This document shows, piece by piece, positions 43,601 through 55,600 of a DNA stretch of 64,000 nt. The position numbers and the translations under genes are program-made. How positions within the stretch are numbered: position 1 is the stretch's first letter; each line of letters starts with the position of its first letter. The DNA is from Nymphalis io (taxonomy: Eukaryota; Arthropoda; Insecta; Lepidoptera; Nymphalidae): positions 1,495,377-1,559,376 of the forward strand of contig NC_065902.1 in assembly GCF_905147045.1 (NCBI RefSeq), read 5' to 3'. Under the pieces are notes generated by a model. That model ran no database searches. It was not told where the DNA came from and worked only from the letters and a program-made list of their open reading frames with translations.

Positions 43601-46600
43601 AGGAATCACCGTAGTAGTCGGTAGTTGAGAGACTATTTAGAGGCGAGGTATGCCGATTGACTTTGCCTCTAGATAGTTTCCGAACTTTCGTTCTATTAGT
43701 CTGCATATATAGTTTGAAGAAAACGTATTTATACTTTTTGTTATTTTGTGTTATATTTTTTACAGATATATCAAACGTGTGCTTCGGGAATCGCCGTAGT
43801 AGTCGGTAGTTGAGAGACTATTTAGAGGCGAGGTGTGACTATCGACTTTGCCTCTAGATAGTTTCTGAACTTTCGTGCTACCAGTCTGCAAATACAGTTT
43901 GAAGAATATCTATGTTTAGTTTTTGTTTCTTTGTGTTGTATTATTCACAGATATATCAAAAGTGTGCTTCAGGAATCACCGTAGTAGTCGGTAGTTGAGA
44001 GACTATTTAGAGGCGAGGTATGCCTATTGACTTTGCCTCTAGATAGTTTCCGAACTTTCGTTCTATCAGTCTGCATATATAGTTTGAAGAAAACGTATTT
44101 ATACTTTTTGTTATTTTGTGTTATATTGTTTACAGATATATCAAAGTGTGCTTCAGGAATCGCCGTAGTAGTCGGCAGTTGAGAGACTATTTAGAGGCGA
44201 GGTGTGCGTATCGACTTTGCCTCTAGATAGTTTCTGAACTTTCGTGCTACCAGTCTGCACATACAATTTGAAGAATATCTATGTTTACTTTTTGTTTCTT
44301 TGTGTTGTATTATTCACAGATATATCAAAAGTGTGCTTCAGGAATCACCGTAGTAGTCGGTAGTTGAGAGACTATTTAGAGGCGAGGTATGCCGATTGGC
44401 TTTGCCTCTAGATAGTTTCCGAACTTTCGTTCTATTAATCTGCATATATAGTTTGAAGAAAACGTATTTATACTTTTTGTTATTTTGTGTTATATTGTTT
44501 ACAGATATATCAAACGTGTGCTTCGGGAATCGCCGTAGTAGTCGGCAGTTGAGAGACTATTTAGAGGCGAGGTGTGCGTATCGACTTTGCCTCTAGATAG
44601 TTTCTGAACTTTCGTGCTATCAGTCTGCATTTATAGTTTGAAAAAAATGTATGTATACTTTTTGTTATTTTGTGTTATATTGTTTACAGATATATCAAAA
44701 GAGTGCTTCAGGAATCGCCGTAGTAGTCGGCAGTTGAGAGCATATTTAAAGGCGAGATGTGCGTATCGACTTTGCCTCTAGATAGTTTCTGAACTTTCGC
44801 GCTACCAGTCTGCACATACAGTTTGAAGAAAATGTGTGTATACTTTTTTTTATTTGTGTTTTATTGTTTACAGATATATCAAAAGTGTGCTTCAGGAATC
44901 GCCGTAGTAGTCGGTAGTTGAGAGACTATTTAGAGGCGAGGTGTGGCTATCGACTTTGCCTCTAGATAGTTTCCGAACTTTCGTGCTATCAGTCTCCACA
45001 TACAGTTTGAAGAATATCTATGTTTACTTTTTGTTTCTTTGTGTTATATTATTCACAGATATATCAAAAGTGTGCTTGAGGAATCACCGTAGTAGTCGGC
45101 AGTTGAGAGACTATTTAGAGGCGAGGTGTGACTATCGACTTTGCCTCTAGATAGTTTCTGAACTTTCGTGCTACCAGTCTGCACATACAGTTTGAAGAAT
45201 ATCTATGTTTACTTTTTGTTTCTTTGTGTTGTATTATTCACAGATATATCAAAAGTGTGCTTCAGGAATCACCGTAGTAGTCGGTAGTTGAGAGACTATT
45301 TAGAGGCGAGGTATGCCGATTGACTTTGCCTCTAGATAGTTTCCGAACTTTCGTTCTATTAGTCTGCATATATAGTTTGAAGAAAACGTATTTATACTTT
45401 TTGTTATTTTGTGTTATATTGTTTACAGATATATCAAAGTGTGCTTCGGGAATCGCCGTAGTAGTCGGCAGTTGAGAGACTATTTAGAGGCGAGGTGTGC
45501 GTATCGACTTTGCCTCTAGATAGTTTCTGAACTTTCGTGCTATCAGTCTGCATTTATAGTTTGAAAAAAATGTATGTATACTTTTTGTTATTTTGTGTTA
45601 TATTGTTTACAGATATATCAAAAGAGTGCTTCAGGAATCGCCGTAGTAGTCGGCAGTTGAGAGCATATTTAGAGGCGAGATGTGCGTATCGACTTTGCCT
45701 CTAGATAGTTTCTGAACTTTCGCGCTACCAGTCTGCACATACAGTTTGAAGAAAATGTGTGTATACTTTTTTTTATTTGTGTTTTATTGTTTACAGATAT
45801 ATCAAAAGTGTGCTTCAGGAATCGCCGTAGTAGTCGGCAGTTGAGAGACTATTTAGAGGCGAGGTGTGACTATAGACTTTGCCTCTAGATAGTTTCTGAA
45901 CTTTCGTGCTACCAGTCTGCACATACAGTTTGAAGAATATCTATGTTTACTTTTTGTTTCTTTGTGTTATATTATTCACAGATATATCAAAAGTGTGCTT
46001 GAGGAATCACCGTAGTAGTCGGCAGTTGAGAGACTATTTAGAGGCGAGGTGTGACTATCGACTTTGTCTCTAGATAGTTTCTGAACTTTCGTGCTACCAG
46101 TCTGCACATACAGTTTGAAGAATATCTATGTTTACTTTTTGTTTCTTTGTGTTGTATTATTCACAGATATATCAAAAGTGTGCTTCAGGAATCACGGTAG
46201 TAGTCGGTAGTTGAGAGACTATTTAGAGGCGAGGTATGCCGATTGACTTTGCCTCTAGATAGTTTCCGAACTTTCGTTCTATTAGTCTGCATATATAGTT
46301 TGAAGAAAACTTATTTATACTTTTTGTTATTTTGTGTTATATTGTTTACAGATATATCAAAGTGTGCTTCAGGAATCGCCGTAGTAGTCGGCAGTTGAGA
46401 GCATATTTAGAGGCGAGATGTGCGTATCGACTTTGCCTCTAGATAGTTTCTGAACTTTCGCGCTACCAGTCTCCACATACAGTTTGAAGAATATCTATGT
46501 TTACTTTTTGTTTCTTTGTGTTATATTGTTTACAGATATATCAAAAGAGTGCTTCAGGAATCGCCGTAGTAGTCGGCAGTTGAGAGACTATTTAGAGGCG

Positions 46601-49600
46601 AGGTGTGCGTATCGACTTTGCCTCTAGATAGTTTCTGAACTTTCGTGCTACCAGTCTGCACATACAGTTTGAAGAAAATGTGTGTATACTTTTTTTTATT
46701 TGTGTTTTATTGTTTACAGATATATCAAAAGTGTGCTTCAGGAATCGCCGTAGTAGTCGGCAGTTGAGAGACTATTTAGAGGCGAGGTGTGACTATAGAC
46801 TTTGCCTCTAGATAGTTTCTGAACTTTCGTGCTACCAGTCTGCACATACAGTTTGAAGAATATCTATGTTTACTTTTTGTTTCTTTGTGTTATATTATTC
46901 ACAGATATATCAAAAGTGTGCTTGAGGAATCACCGTAGTAGTCGGCAGTTGAGAGACTATTTAGAGGCGAGGTGTGACTATCGACTTTGCCTCTAGATAG
47001 TTTCTGAACTTTCGTGCTACCAGTCTGCACATACAGTTTGAAGAATATCTATGTTTACTTTTTGTTTCTTTGTGTTGTATTATTCACAGATATATCAAAA
47101 GTGTGCTTCAGGAATCACGGTAGTAGTCGGTAGTTGAGAGACTATTTAGAGGCGAGGTATGCCGATTGACTTTGCCTCTAGATAGTTTCCGAACTTTCGT
47201 TCTATTAGTCTGCATATATAGTTTGAAGAAAACTTATTTATACTTTTTGTTATTTTGTGTTATATTGTTTACAGATATATCAAAGTGTGCTTCAGGAATC
47301 GCCGTAGTAGTCGGCAGTTGAGAGCATATTTAGAGGCGAGATGTGCGTATCGAATTTGCCTCTAGATAGTTTCTGAACTTTCGCGCTACCAGTCTCCACA
47401 TACAGTTTGAAGAATATCTATGTTTACTTTTTGTTTCTTTGTGTTATATTGTTTACAGATATATCAAAAGAGTGCTTCAGGAATCGCCGTAGTAGTCGGC
47501 AGTTGAGAGACTATTTAGAGGCGAGGTGTGCGTATCGACTTTGCCTCTAGATAGTTTCTGAACTTTCGTGCTACCAGTCTGCACATACAGTTTGAAGAAT
47601 ATCTATGTTTACTTTTTGTTTCTTTGTGTTATATTATTCACAGATATATCAAAAGTGTGCTTCAGGCATCACCGTAGTAGTCGGTAGTTGAGAGACTATT
47701 TAGAGGCGAGGTATGCCTATCAACTTTGCCTCTAGATAGTTTCCGAACTTTCGTGCTACCAGTCTCCACATACAGTTTGAAGAATATCTATGTTTACTTT
47801 TTGTTTCTTTGTGTTATATTATTCACAGATATATCAAAAATGTGCTTCTGGAATCACTGTAGTAGTCGGTAGTTGAGAGACTATTTAGAGGCGAGGTGTA
47901 GCTATTGACTCTACATCTAGATAGTTTAGGACGTTTCGAGATACAAAATTACGATCGAGTCGAAGTCTTTCAAGGTTAATGATATGCTTCAAAACTTCAA
48001 GTTTTATAAATAGTATATCCATAGTATGACCATAACAACAAACAAAGGTACTGTCATTAAATTTATTATTAATACCAAAAACACAAATATGAGGTAAAAA
48101 TATTCGCATAATAAATGTTCTGTGAATACTTAAAATTAGAAAGTGGCGGGCGCCTGGAAGCGGAATGTGTAGTATAAGAAGTTTGGTACTTCCTGGTTGT
48201 GTATTACAAGGGGTTTACAATTGGATGAATGATGTTTTAAATAACTCTGAACTACCGCGAGAGAACTGGCCGGCAACTAAGAAACTATATGAGAGCATCG
48301 TCTGAATATCAGTTTTGCCTTCAGATAGTTACTTGCGCTTCATCCTGTGACCCTACCCTACGACTACCAAGGTTAATAAAATAGAATAATTCCACTACTA
48401 TGAGTCATATATCTTGGGTTCATTTTATGGTATATCATCTAAAATGGTAAATGCATGATATAAATTAAAATAAAATAATCTTAAAATGTTTATTTTTATT
48501 GAATATATATAAAACTATTTAAATATTTTGTTATAATTATTTATGTAACGCGTTAACATTACTCATAGCTTTTTATAAGGCCAGTTTATTCATATTTTTG
48601 TATTGTATACTAAGTAATCAATTTATTAATTAAATACATATTATAACCTTGAATGTATTTAAATCCAGTTGTGTATTATAAATAGTTTTAGATAGTGACT
48701 TAATTACTTGTAAGATTTATGGAAATAGTATTGTATAATTTGCGATTACGCATAATGACTAATGTTTAATTGAATCATTAAAAATTGGTTTATCTCCATT
48801 AATCTGTATCGTATGTTCGAATGTAACTTTTTTTGTTTATGAACCGATTTTGATAAATTACATAACTATAGGTTCAATGTGTTCCCATCAATTTTATTAG
48901 TATTCTTCATTTGTAAGTTTTTATTGAAATAGTATATTCAGGTAATTTAAAACCAAGAACAAGAAACATCTCAAGCACCCGCAAGTCAATCTTTTCTACG
49001 GTGAAAATAACAGTGTGTTACTCTGCTGTGATTTATTTGATCTCAGAGACTATTTAGAGGCGAAGACGTTAACCTCTTCGCCTCTAGATAATTTCTTGAT
49101 TCACTCGCTACGAAACTACGTCCAGGCAGTGCTAATAAAGGAATATAAAGATGTGTGGATAAATTTGAAATATGTATTTAATAAAGTCGGAATTGGCAGC
49201 ATTGTAGACGACCGTTAAGATACTATTTGGGGACAATGTGAGAATCGATTTTGCCTCTAGATAGTGTCCTTACTATCGTACTACTAAACTACGTCGAGTG
49301 TTTGCTGACATGGCGAAGATTTATGATTTTTTGAAGATGTGTATTTAATTTTTAATTTTATTTAAATGTGTATTTAATTCCGTTATTGACAGTTTTGTAG
49401 TCAGCAATTAAGAGACTATTTAGAGATGAGTGATTATAGACTCTACCTCTAGATAGATTCTAAAATTTCGTAGTACAAAACTGCCTCCATAGTTTATGTT
49501 TTATTGCTTTTTTCAGACGTATTTTAGAACGAAGTGACTGACAGCAGTTAAGAGACTATTTAGAGACGAGGTGTGATTATCGGTTCTGCTTCTAGATAGA

Positions 49601-52600
49601 AGAAACTTCGTACTACTAAACTGCGCCCAGTCTGTTGACGCGTAAGTCTTAGCAGACTGGGCGTTAAAACATACGTGGAAGTTACGAATGTAAGTCGTAT
49701 TCCTTTTTTTAAAAGATATATTTCAGAACGAGGCGATTGGCACCATTGTTGTCGTCAGTTAAGGACTATTTAAAGGCGAGGTATGACTATCGATTTTCAA
49801 AATATGGATGACCCTAATTTAGTATTAAATTGTAGAATCTGTAGTGACGTCGTTCAGTTTCATTTTATTAATATTTGAATTATATATTTTTTTATTAAGT
49901 TATAAGTCAGTTTTAAATAATTTGTCCGATAATTATTGAAGTAGAAGTTGGCTCAATGGCTTAATAGCTATATCTTTAGTGCTATACTGGATAAATTTAT
50001 ACTGGATCTTTTTTTAATTTTAACTATTGTTTGTCATTCAAAAATAAACAATCATTGTTTTCATTTAGCGTAGTTCAGAACCGTACAAGGTCTTTGTAGT
50101 TAGTTATAAGCCAAAGTTATATTTTGTACGACATCTGAGATGATTCAATTTTAAAGAATTTTAGTAACCCATTAATAACAAAATTAAATTTATAAAGGAG
50201 CCTGAAGTGGCAGTGATTGGCCACATGTGAAGAAGAACCGACAACTGATGGCCCTGTTAAACGTTAAGAACTTTCAAAATATCTGTCTACATTAGATGTA
50301 TCGCAGGCTAGTCAACTGCGCAGAAAATCGTAACAGCCTGTGAATATCCCACTGCTGGGCCTGGGATGAGGCCTTACCTCATCATCACTTCATCACTTCC
50401 AGTGTTTACCCTGTTGATTACGGAGCCATCCCTGAATATTTGGCGCTTATTGGATAAAATGAAGTCGATCTCATTAATCGCTATTTTATCGGGGCTTCGC
50501 CAGGTCCACTTCCTTTGGGGCTTTTTCTGGAAAAATGAATTCATCGGAAATAATCCCTGAGCCTCGAGGAAGTTTACCAGCATTTGCCCCCGATGATTTC
50601 TGCGCCCATAGCCGAATTTTCCTACCCTCGATTCACCATCTTCTTGTACTCCCACTTTGGCATTGAAGTCACCCACAACAATTGTGTAGAAGGTATTGGT
50701 ACGAGACATAGCTTTCACTATGTCTTCGTACATGGCTTCGACCTCTTCGTTAGTGTATGTAGACGTTGGGGCATACACTTGTATAACCTTCAAGGCATAC
50801 CTCTCGGTTATCTTTAATACAAAGTATGCCACCCTCGCCGACACACTGCCAACCTCCACGACATTGCTTCTGAGTGACTTGTGGATCAAGCCGACGCCAC
50901 CTTGGGATGGTTGGTGTCCTTCTCGGAAGTAGAGTAAGTGACTGGCATCTAGTGTCATCATGTCCTCGCCCTGTCTTCGGATTTCTGATAGACCTACTAT
51001 ATCCCAGTTAATACGACTTAACTCTACTTCCAATTCTGTCAAATGTTCGTCCAGCCGCAGAGAGCGTCCATTATACGTGGCCAGAAACAGTCGCCGTTTG
51101 TGGTACCCTGCCGTAGCCCGGGGATTCTTAGCACCCCCCATCGCACCGTTACCATGGCCGGTACCGTGGCCAGGAATAGTGCGATTACCGGGAATTGGGG
51201 GCTGTGAATTTTTTTCGTCGCTCATAGTAGGTATTTGCCTTAGTCACCACGCTTGGCAGGCGGGTTGGTGACCGCAGTGGCTGGAAATCTTTCACTAATA
51301 GCGCTGCTGCCCGCTATCAGGATTTGCATTTTCGGATTCCAGCATTTGTGTGGTTATACCGCCACGATTTCGGTCGCCAGAACCTCGTTCGTTGATTAGC
51401 AAGAATAAGCGCCGAAAATATTATGATGACTTATGATGTACGAAAATGGAGCTCTTTCCACCTTTATACCCTTTCTCTCATAATTCAATAAGACGTCATT
51501 ATATGAAAGAGTTCAGGCGCATAAGACGCGGCTTTCGACTGGCTACCAGTATACAATACGATTTCTATACAAATAAATAAAATCGTGTTTCTTTCATCAG
51601 AAACAACACATCAAAAACAATCATGTTTTAGTTGTTTTCTCTAATTTCATGATTATTTTGTATAACATTAAATATTTTGTGGCTTTTGGTTGCAATTATT
51701 AAATCCGTAGTAATTTTTTATTAATTTTACCTATTTCTTAGTTGTAGGGTTCAATAAAAGTTGCATTAAATTAATTAATCTAAAGTTCAATAAGATTAGA
51801 CACGTTTTTTGTTTAAGTACATCATTAGATATAAATTTATCTTTTAATTTTGTGTTTTCATTAATATCTTGCATAAATTATCGATTTTTTTAAAAGTTAA
51901 AATTCAATTGGTTATTTTTAGTCTTATTTATAGTTTAATTTGATTAGAAGGGTTGCAAGTTTTCAATTACTGGTTGCTGTTTACTTTGTGCAATTATATA
52001 TGTTCACGTGTAAGTCACGTAAAGAATATCGTTGTCCTTGCAAATTTAAATACTACACCTAGTATAGTATATAAAAAGGCATTACAATAATTCAGTATAT
52101 TCATTTTTCTTTAATTACTATAATTCTAATAATCGCACTTATATCATACATACGAAAGATTGTGTATGTATTTTTGTAATATTTTTTACTTGTTCATGCT
52201 TTAATCACAGCTAAAGTATGACATAATCAACATATTTTGGCCTTTTTATCCCGTTTAACTGGAGCCGCGGGCGATGCGCTAGTCTAATAATCAAAGAATA
52301 CCCATAATACATATGTATACTTATATAACAAGATATGCCAACAGCTAACAGATGATGAAGCCTTATTAGATTTTATTACAATACCTTATTTGGGGATGTC
52401 ATATTATATATGTATACACATTTTACGAGCACTAATAGAAAATTATATGTTTATGAGCTACGTGATTGTGGGATTTGTATTTCATTTCTGATTAAATATA
52501 TAATTATATTTATTGAAACGCATATATTCTCTTAACGTGTTTTCGCTTCGTTCAGTGGGTGCTAATTTAAGAATATGATTTTATATATCAATGTTTATAT

Positions 52601-55600
52601 AATTGGAAACTATTTTTGTTTAATTTAAGCGCGGGGAGAGAGAATCAAAGTTTTTACATAATTTTTTAATATAATTCTTAATTTAAAAACAATCTTAAAT
52701 TTGACACAGACATTTTGTGCCTTGTATATGATTTCAATTATTTTGATTGACGTTATTTTTAATGTAATTTGGTGAAACAGAATATTTACTTATGTTTGTT
52801 AACGATAACATTTAAGAAATATAAATATAATATACATTGATCAGATTATATTTGTTAAAATATTTTCACTAATATAAGACTTCAAAGCATTTTTTAATGA
52901 ATTAATATACCTATTTATATTTTACCTTTTGTATAATAATACGAGTGTCTATGCTTTACAAATAAATATTTAACTAGAATATGTCTTTCATTCTTTCTAA
53001 CATTATTAAATCATCGTTTACATATTAAGCATAAAGGTAATATAATTATTGTTTAGTACGTCTGTTAGTTATCGGAAAACTTCTTAACGAACGAAGAGGT
53101 TTTTTTTATAGAATAGGAAGGCGGACAAGCATATGGGCCACATGATGGTAAGTGGTCACCATCGCCCTTAGACATTGGCATTGTAAGAAATGTCAACCAT
53201 CGTTTACATCTCCAATGCGCCACCAACCTTCGGAACTAAGATGTTATGTCCCTTGTGATTGTAATTAACACTGGCTCAGTCGCCCTTCAAACCGGAACAC
53301 AACGATACCAAGTACTGCTGTTTTGCGGTAGAATATCTGATGAGTGGTATCTACCCAGACGAGCTTGCACAACGCTCTACCACCATTCTTTCGCTATGTA
53401 TTATGTATTAAAAAACAGGTACAAATTAATGATGTAATCAATTAAAATAATTTAATTATTTATTAATGAACGTGACGTATTACAATACTCCTACGTGAGA
53501 CATTGTCTTTTCCAAGACATTGTCCACAGACAACTGAAGTTGCAACGCACTGACTTCAGATAATAAATAGCCAGAATGGAACGTATGTATGTTAGAAACG
53601 TTCATTGGATTGTCGTTTTGCGTTTGGCGTAAGTACTTTTTACCATATTAGTGCAATTTAATATTGGTGGAAAATGTAAAGCTGAGTCGATAGCGATGTT
53701 TTTTTTTTGCTGTTAGGTAACAAAGCAATAACCTTAACTTCATGTTCCAGGTGTGTAAAAAGTTAATATAACTTTCAAAAATAAATCTGTAATCGATAAA
53801 TAATCGGGTGTGTTACCAACACATTTCTGAGGGAAATTTCCACGTAGCCAGCTCAACGTCATCGTCAGGCAATTCCGATAGAATATGTCACGATCGATAG
53901 TGAAATAGTTCACTCAAGGTGTTATTTGTTATTCCTTATTTACACATAATTGATTTTTTAAATTATTTTGGTGTTGTAACTTTCGGTAAAATAATCATAT
54001 TTGATCTAGATAGACTTGAAGTCCCATATTATGGGAATTAAAAAATGTTAAATTTGTAGCTCAACGTCGAGTAACTGTTTTTACATTTGTTGAAGCTTGA
54101 ATTTATTGCTATTATTCAATACTGAAATAATAGGCTTCGCTAGAGGTTTCAGATAAATTAATAATTAATTATGTATCACATATTCGGATAACATTATTTA
54201 TTAATTATTCTAAAGTCCGTATTAAACTTTACGTTACGTAAATGTAAATAAATAGGTAGGTATATTAACAGCCCGTATTTAACCCTCAGTGGGTGGTAAA
54301 GCAAAGCCTTCCACTTCTGTGAAGAAAAAGTTCTAAATATAATTTCACTACGCCGTGAAACTGTTCGTAGAAAAAAAAGTCTAATTTAATTAAAGGATTT
54401 TGTTTTTAGAGGTATGTGAATTTGTATATTCAATTTGCTATTTTCCTATACCTTAAGATTATTATTATCGACCTAGTACCAACTATTATCATAGGCGGCA
54501 CAACTTTGTGCGTTATCGTTAAATTATAAGTGTAGTAATCCGTCAGCCACGATGTGACAACATAGAATTTATTGCTAAAATAAACAAACGTTTGAAAAAT
54601 GTATAGTGCGCAATAAAATGACGGCCATATTAATATCTGGTTAGTGTTCAGACACCACAGTCAGATTATAACGTTATGTTAAAGACAATACTTAGTATTG
54701 TTGTGTTCTAGTTTGTTATTTTATAAAAAGGTAAATGGGGTCGCCAATTTTTTTGGAAGCCCTGTAAATGTCTGTAATTTTAATATTGTTTTTTGACATA
54801 ATTATAACTTTTAAGAGAGTTTAATCATTGACAATTTTTTGAGTGCGTTTATCCGACAATAAATAAATAGATTAAGTTCGTTGTTGTCTTTTTAACGGTC
54901 ATATTCTATAATGGTAAAAGGCACAGATACACCTGGATCCGACTTGTACACTGTCCATCGCCTACACTTGTCAGAGAATGCATTATCGTAATATTTGAAA
55001 AATTATGTCTATAAACAACTTAATGTAATCTGAAAAACTGTATTATTAATAAATTTTAAGTTTACATTTTTCGAATTTTATATTTTACCATCAATTATGG
55101 CTATTAATCGTATTTATTAGTAAACCGTAACCGTAACAGCCTGTGAATGTCCCACTGCTGGGCTAAAGGCCTCCTCTCCTCTTTTTTTTTTTTTGAGGAG
55201 AAGGTTTGGAGCTTATTCCACCACGCTGCTCCAATGCGGGTTGGTAGAATTCACATGTGGCAGAATTTCAGTGAAATTAGACACATGCAGGTTTCCTCAC
55301 GATGTTTTCCTTCACCGTAAAGCACGAGATGAATTATAATCACAAATTAAGCACATGAAAATTCAGTGGTGCTTGCCCCGGGCAAGATCCCATGATTTGA
55401 ACCCACGATCATCGGTTAAGATTCACGCGTTCTTACCACAGGGCCATCTCGGCACCAATTTATTAGTAAACATCATAAATCAATATTTGAGTTATAGATG
55501 AATAGTTTACAGCTACGTGTGAGGAAGGAAGTGTTTAGTATACCATTTAATTTTCTGTACCCACTGATAACTTGTAGATAAAATTTCAAGATTATCGGTT

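Larger units (their letters stand above)
27531..48013. repeat. Tandem array of about 184-bp hairpin-bearing units (about 90 copies)
   Basis: Direct repeats with a period of 184-185 bp, measured between the GATATATC landmarks at 41363, 41548, 41733, 41918 and 42102. Each unit reads CAGATATATCAAAAGTGTGC, then AGGAATCGCCGTAGTAGTCG, the inverted repeat, GTGCTACCAGTCTGC, and a T-rich tail ending TTGTTTACAG or TTATTCACAG. Without the inserted LINE the array is about 17.2 kb, or roughly 93 units. Two main unit types (A and B) alternate at the left, and only A-type units occur farther right. Units differ by a few percent, and blocks of units are duplicated. It lies wholly within Lgr1 intron 1. Repeated open frames of 62-69 codons are by-products. 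Confidence 0.95.

Noticed and set aside
31850..45150. Repeated 62-69-codon open frames in array units (for example 31850-32044, 34026-34220, 44941-45150)
   Set aside because: They recur because the DNA repeats. The 184-185-bp unit is not a multiple of three, frames differ between units, starts are arbitrary and the hairpin constrains the same bases.
27531..48013. CRISPR-like or prokaryotic array
   Set aside because: The whole 184-bp unit repeats with no unique spacers, and the context is an insect intron with SINEs and LINEs.
50366..51271. Plus-strand ORFs opposite the RTE endonuclease remnant
   Set aside because: They are antisense shadows of the real minus-strand reading frame.
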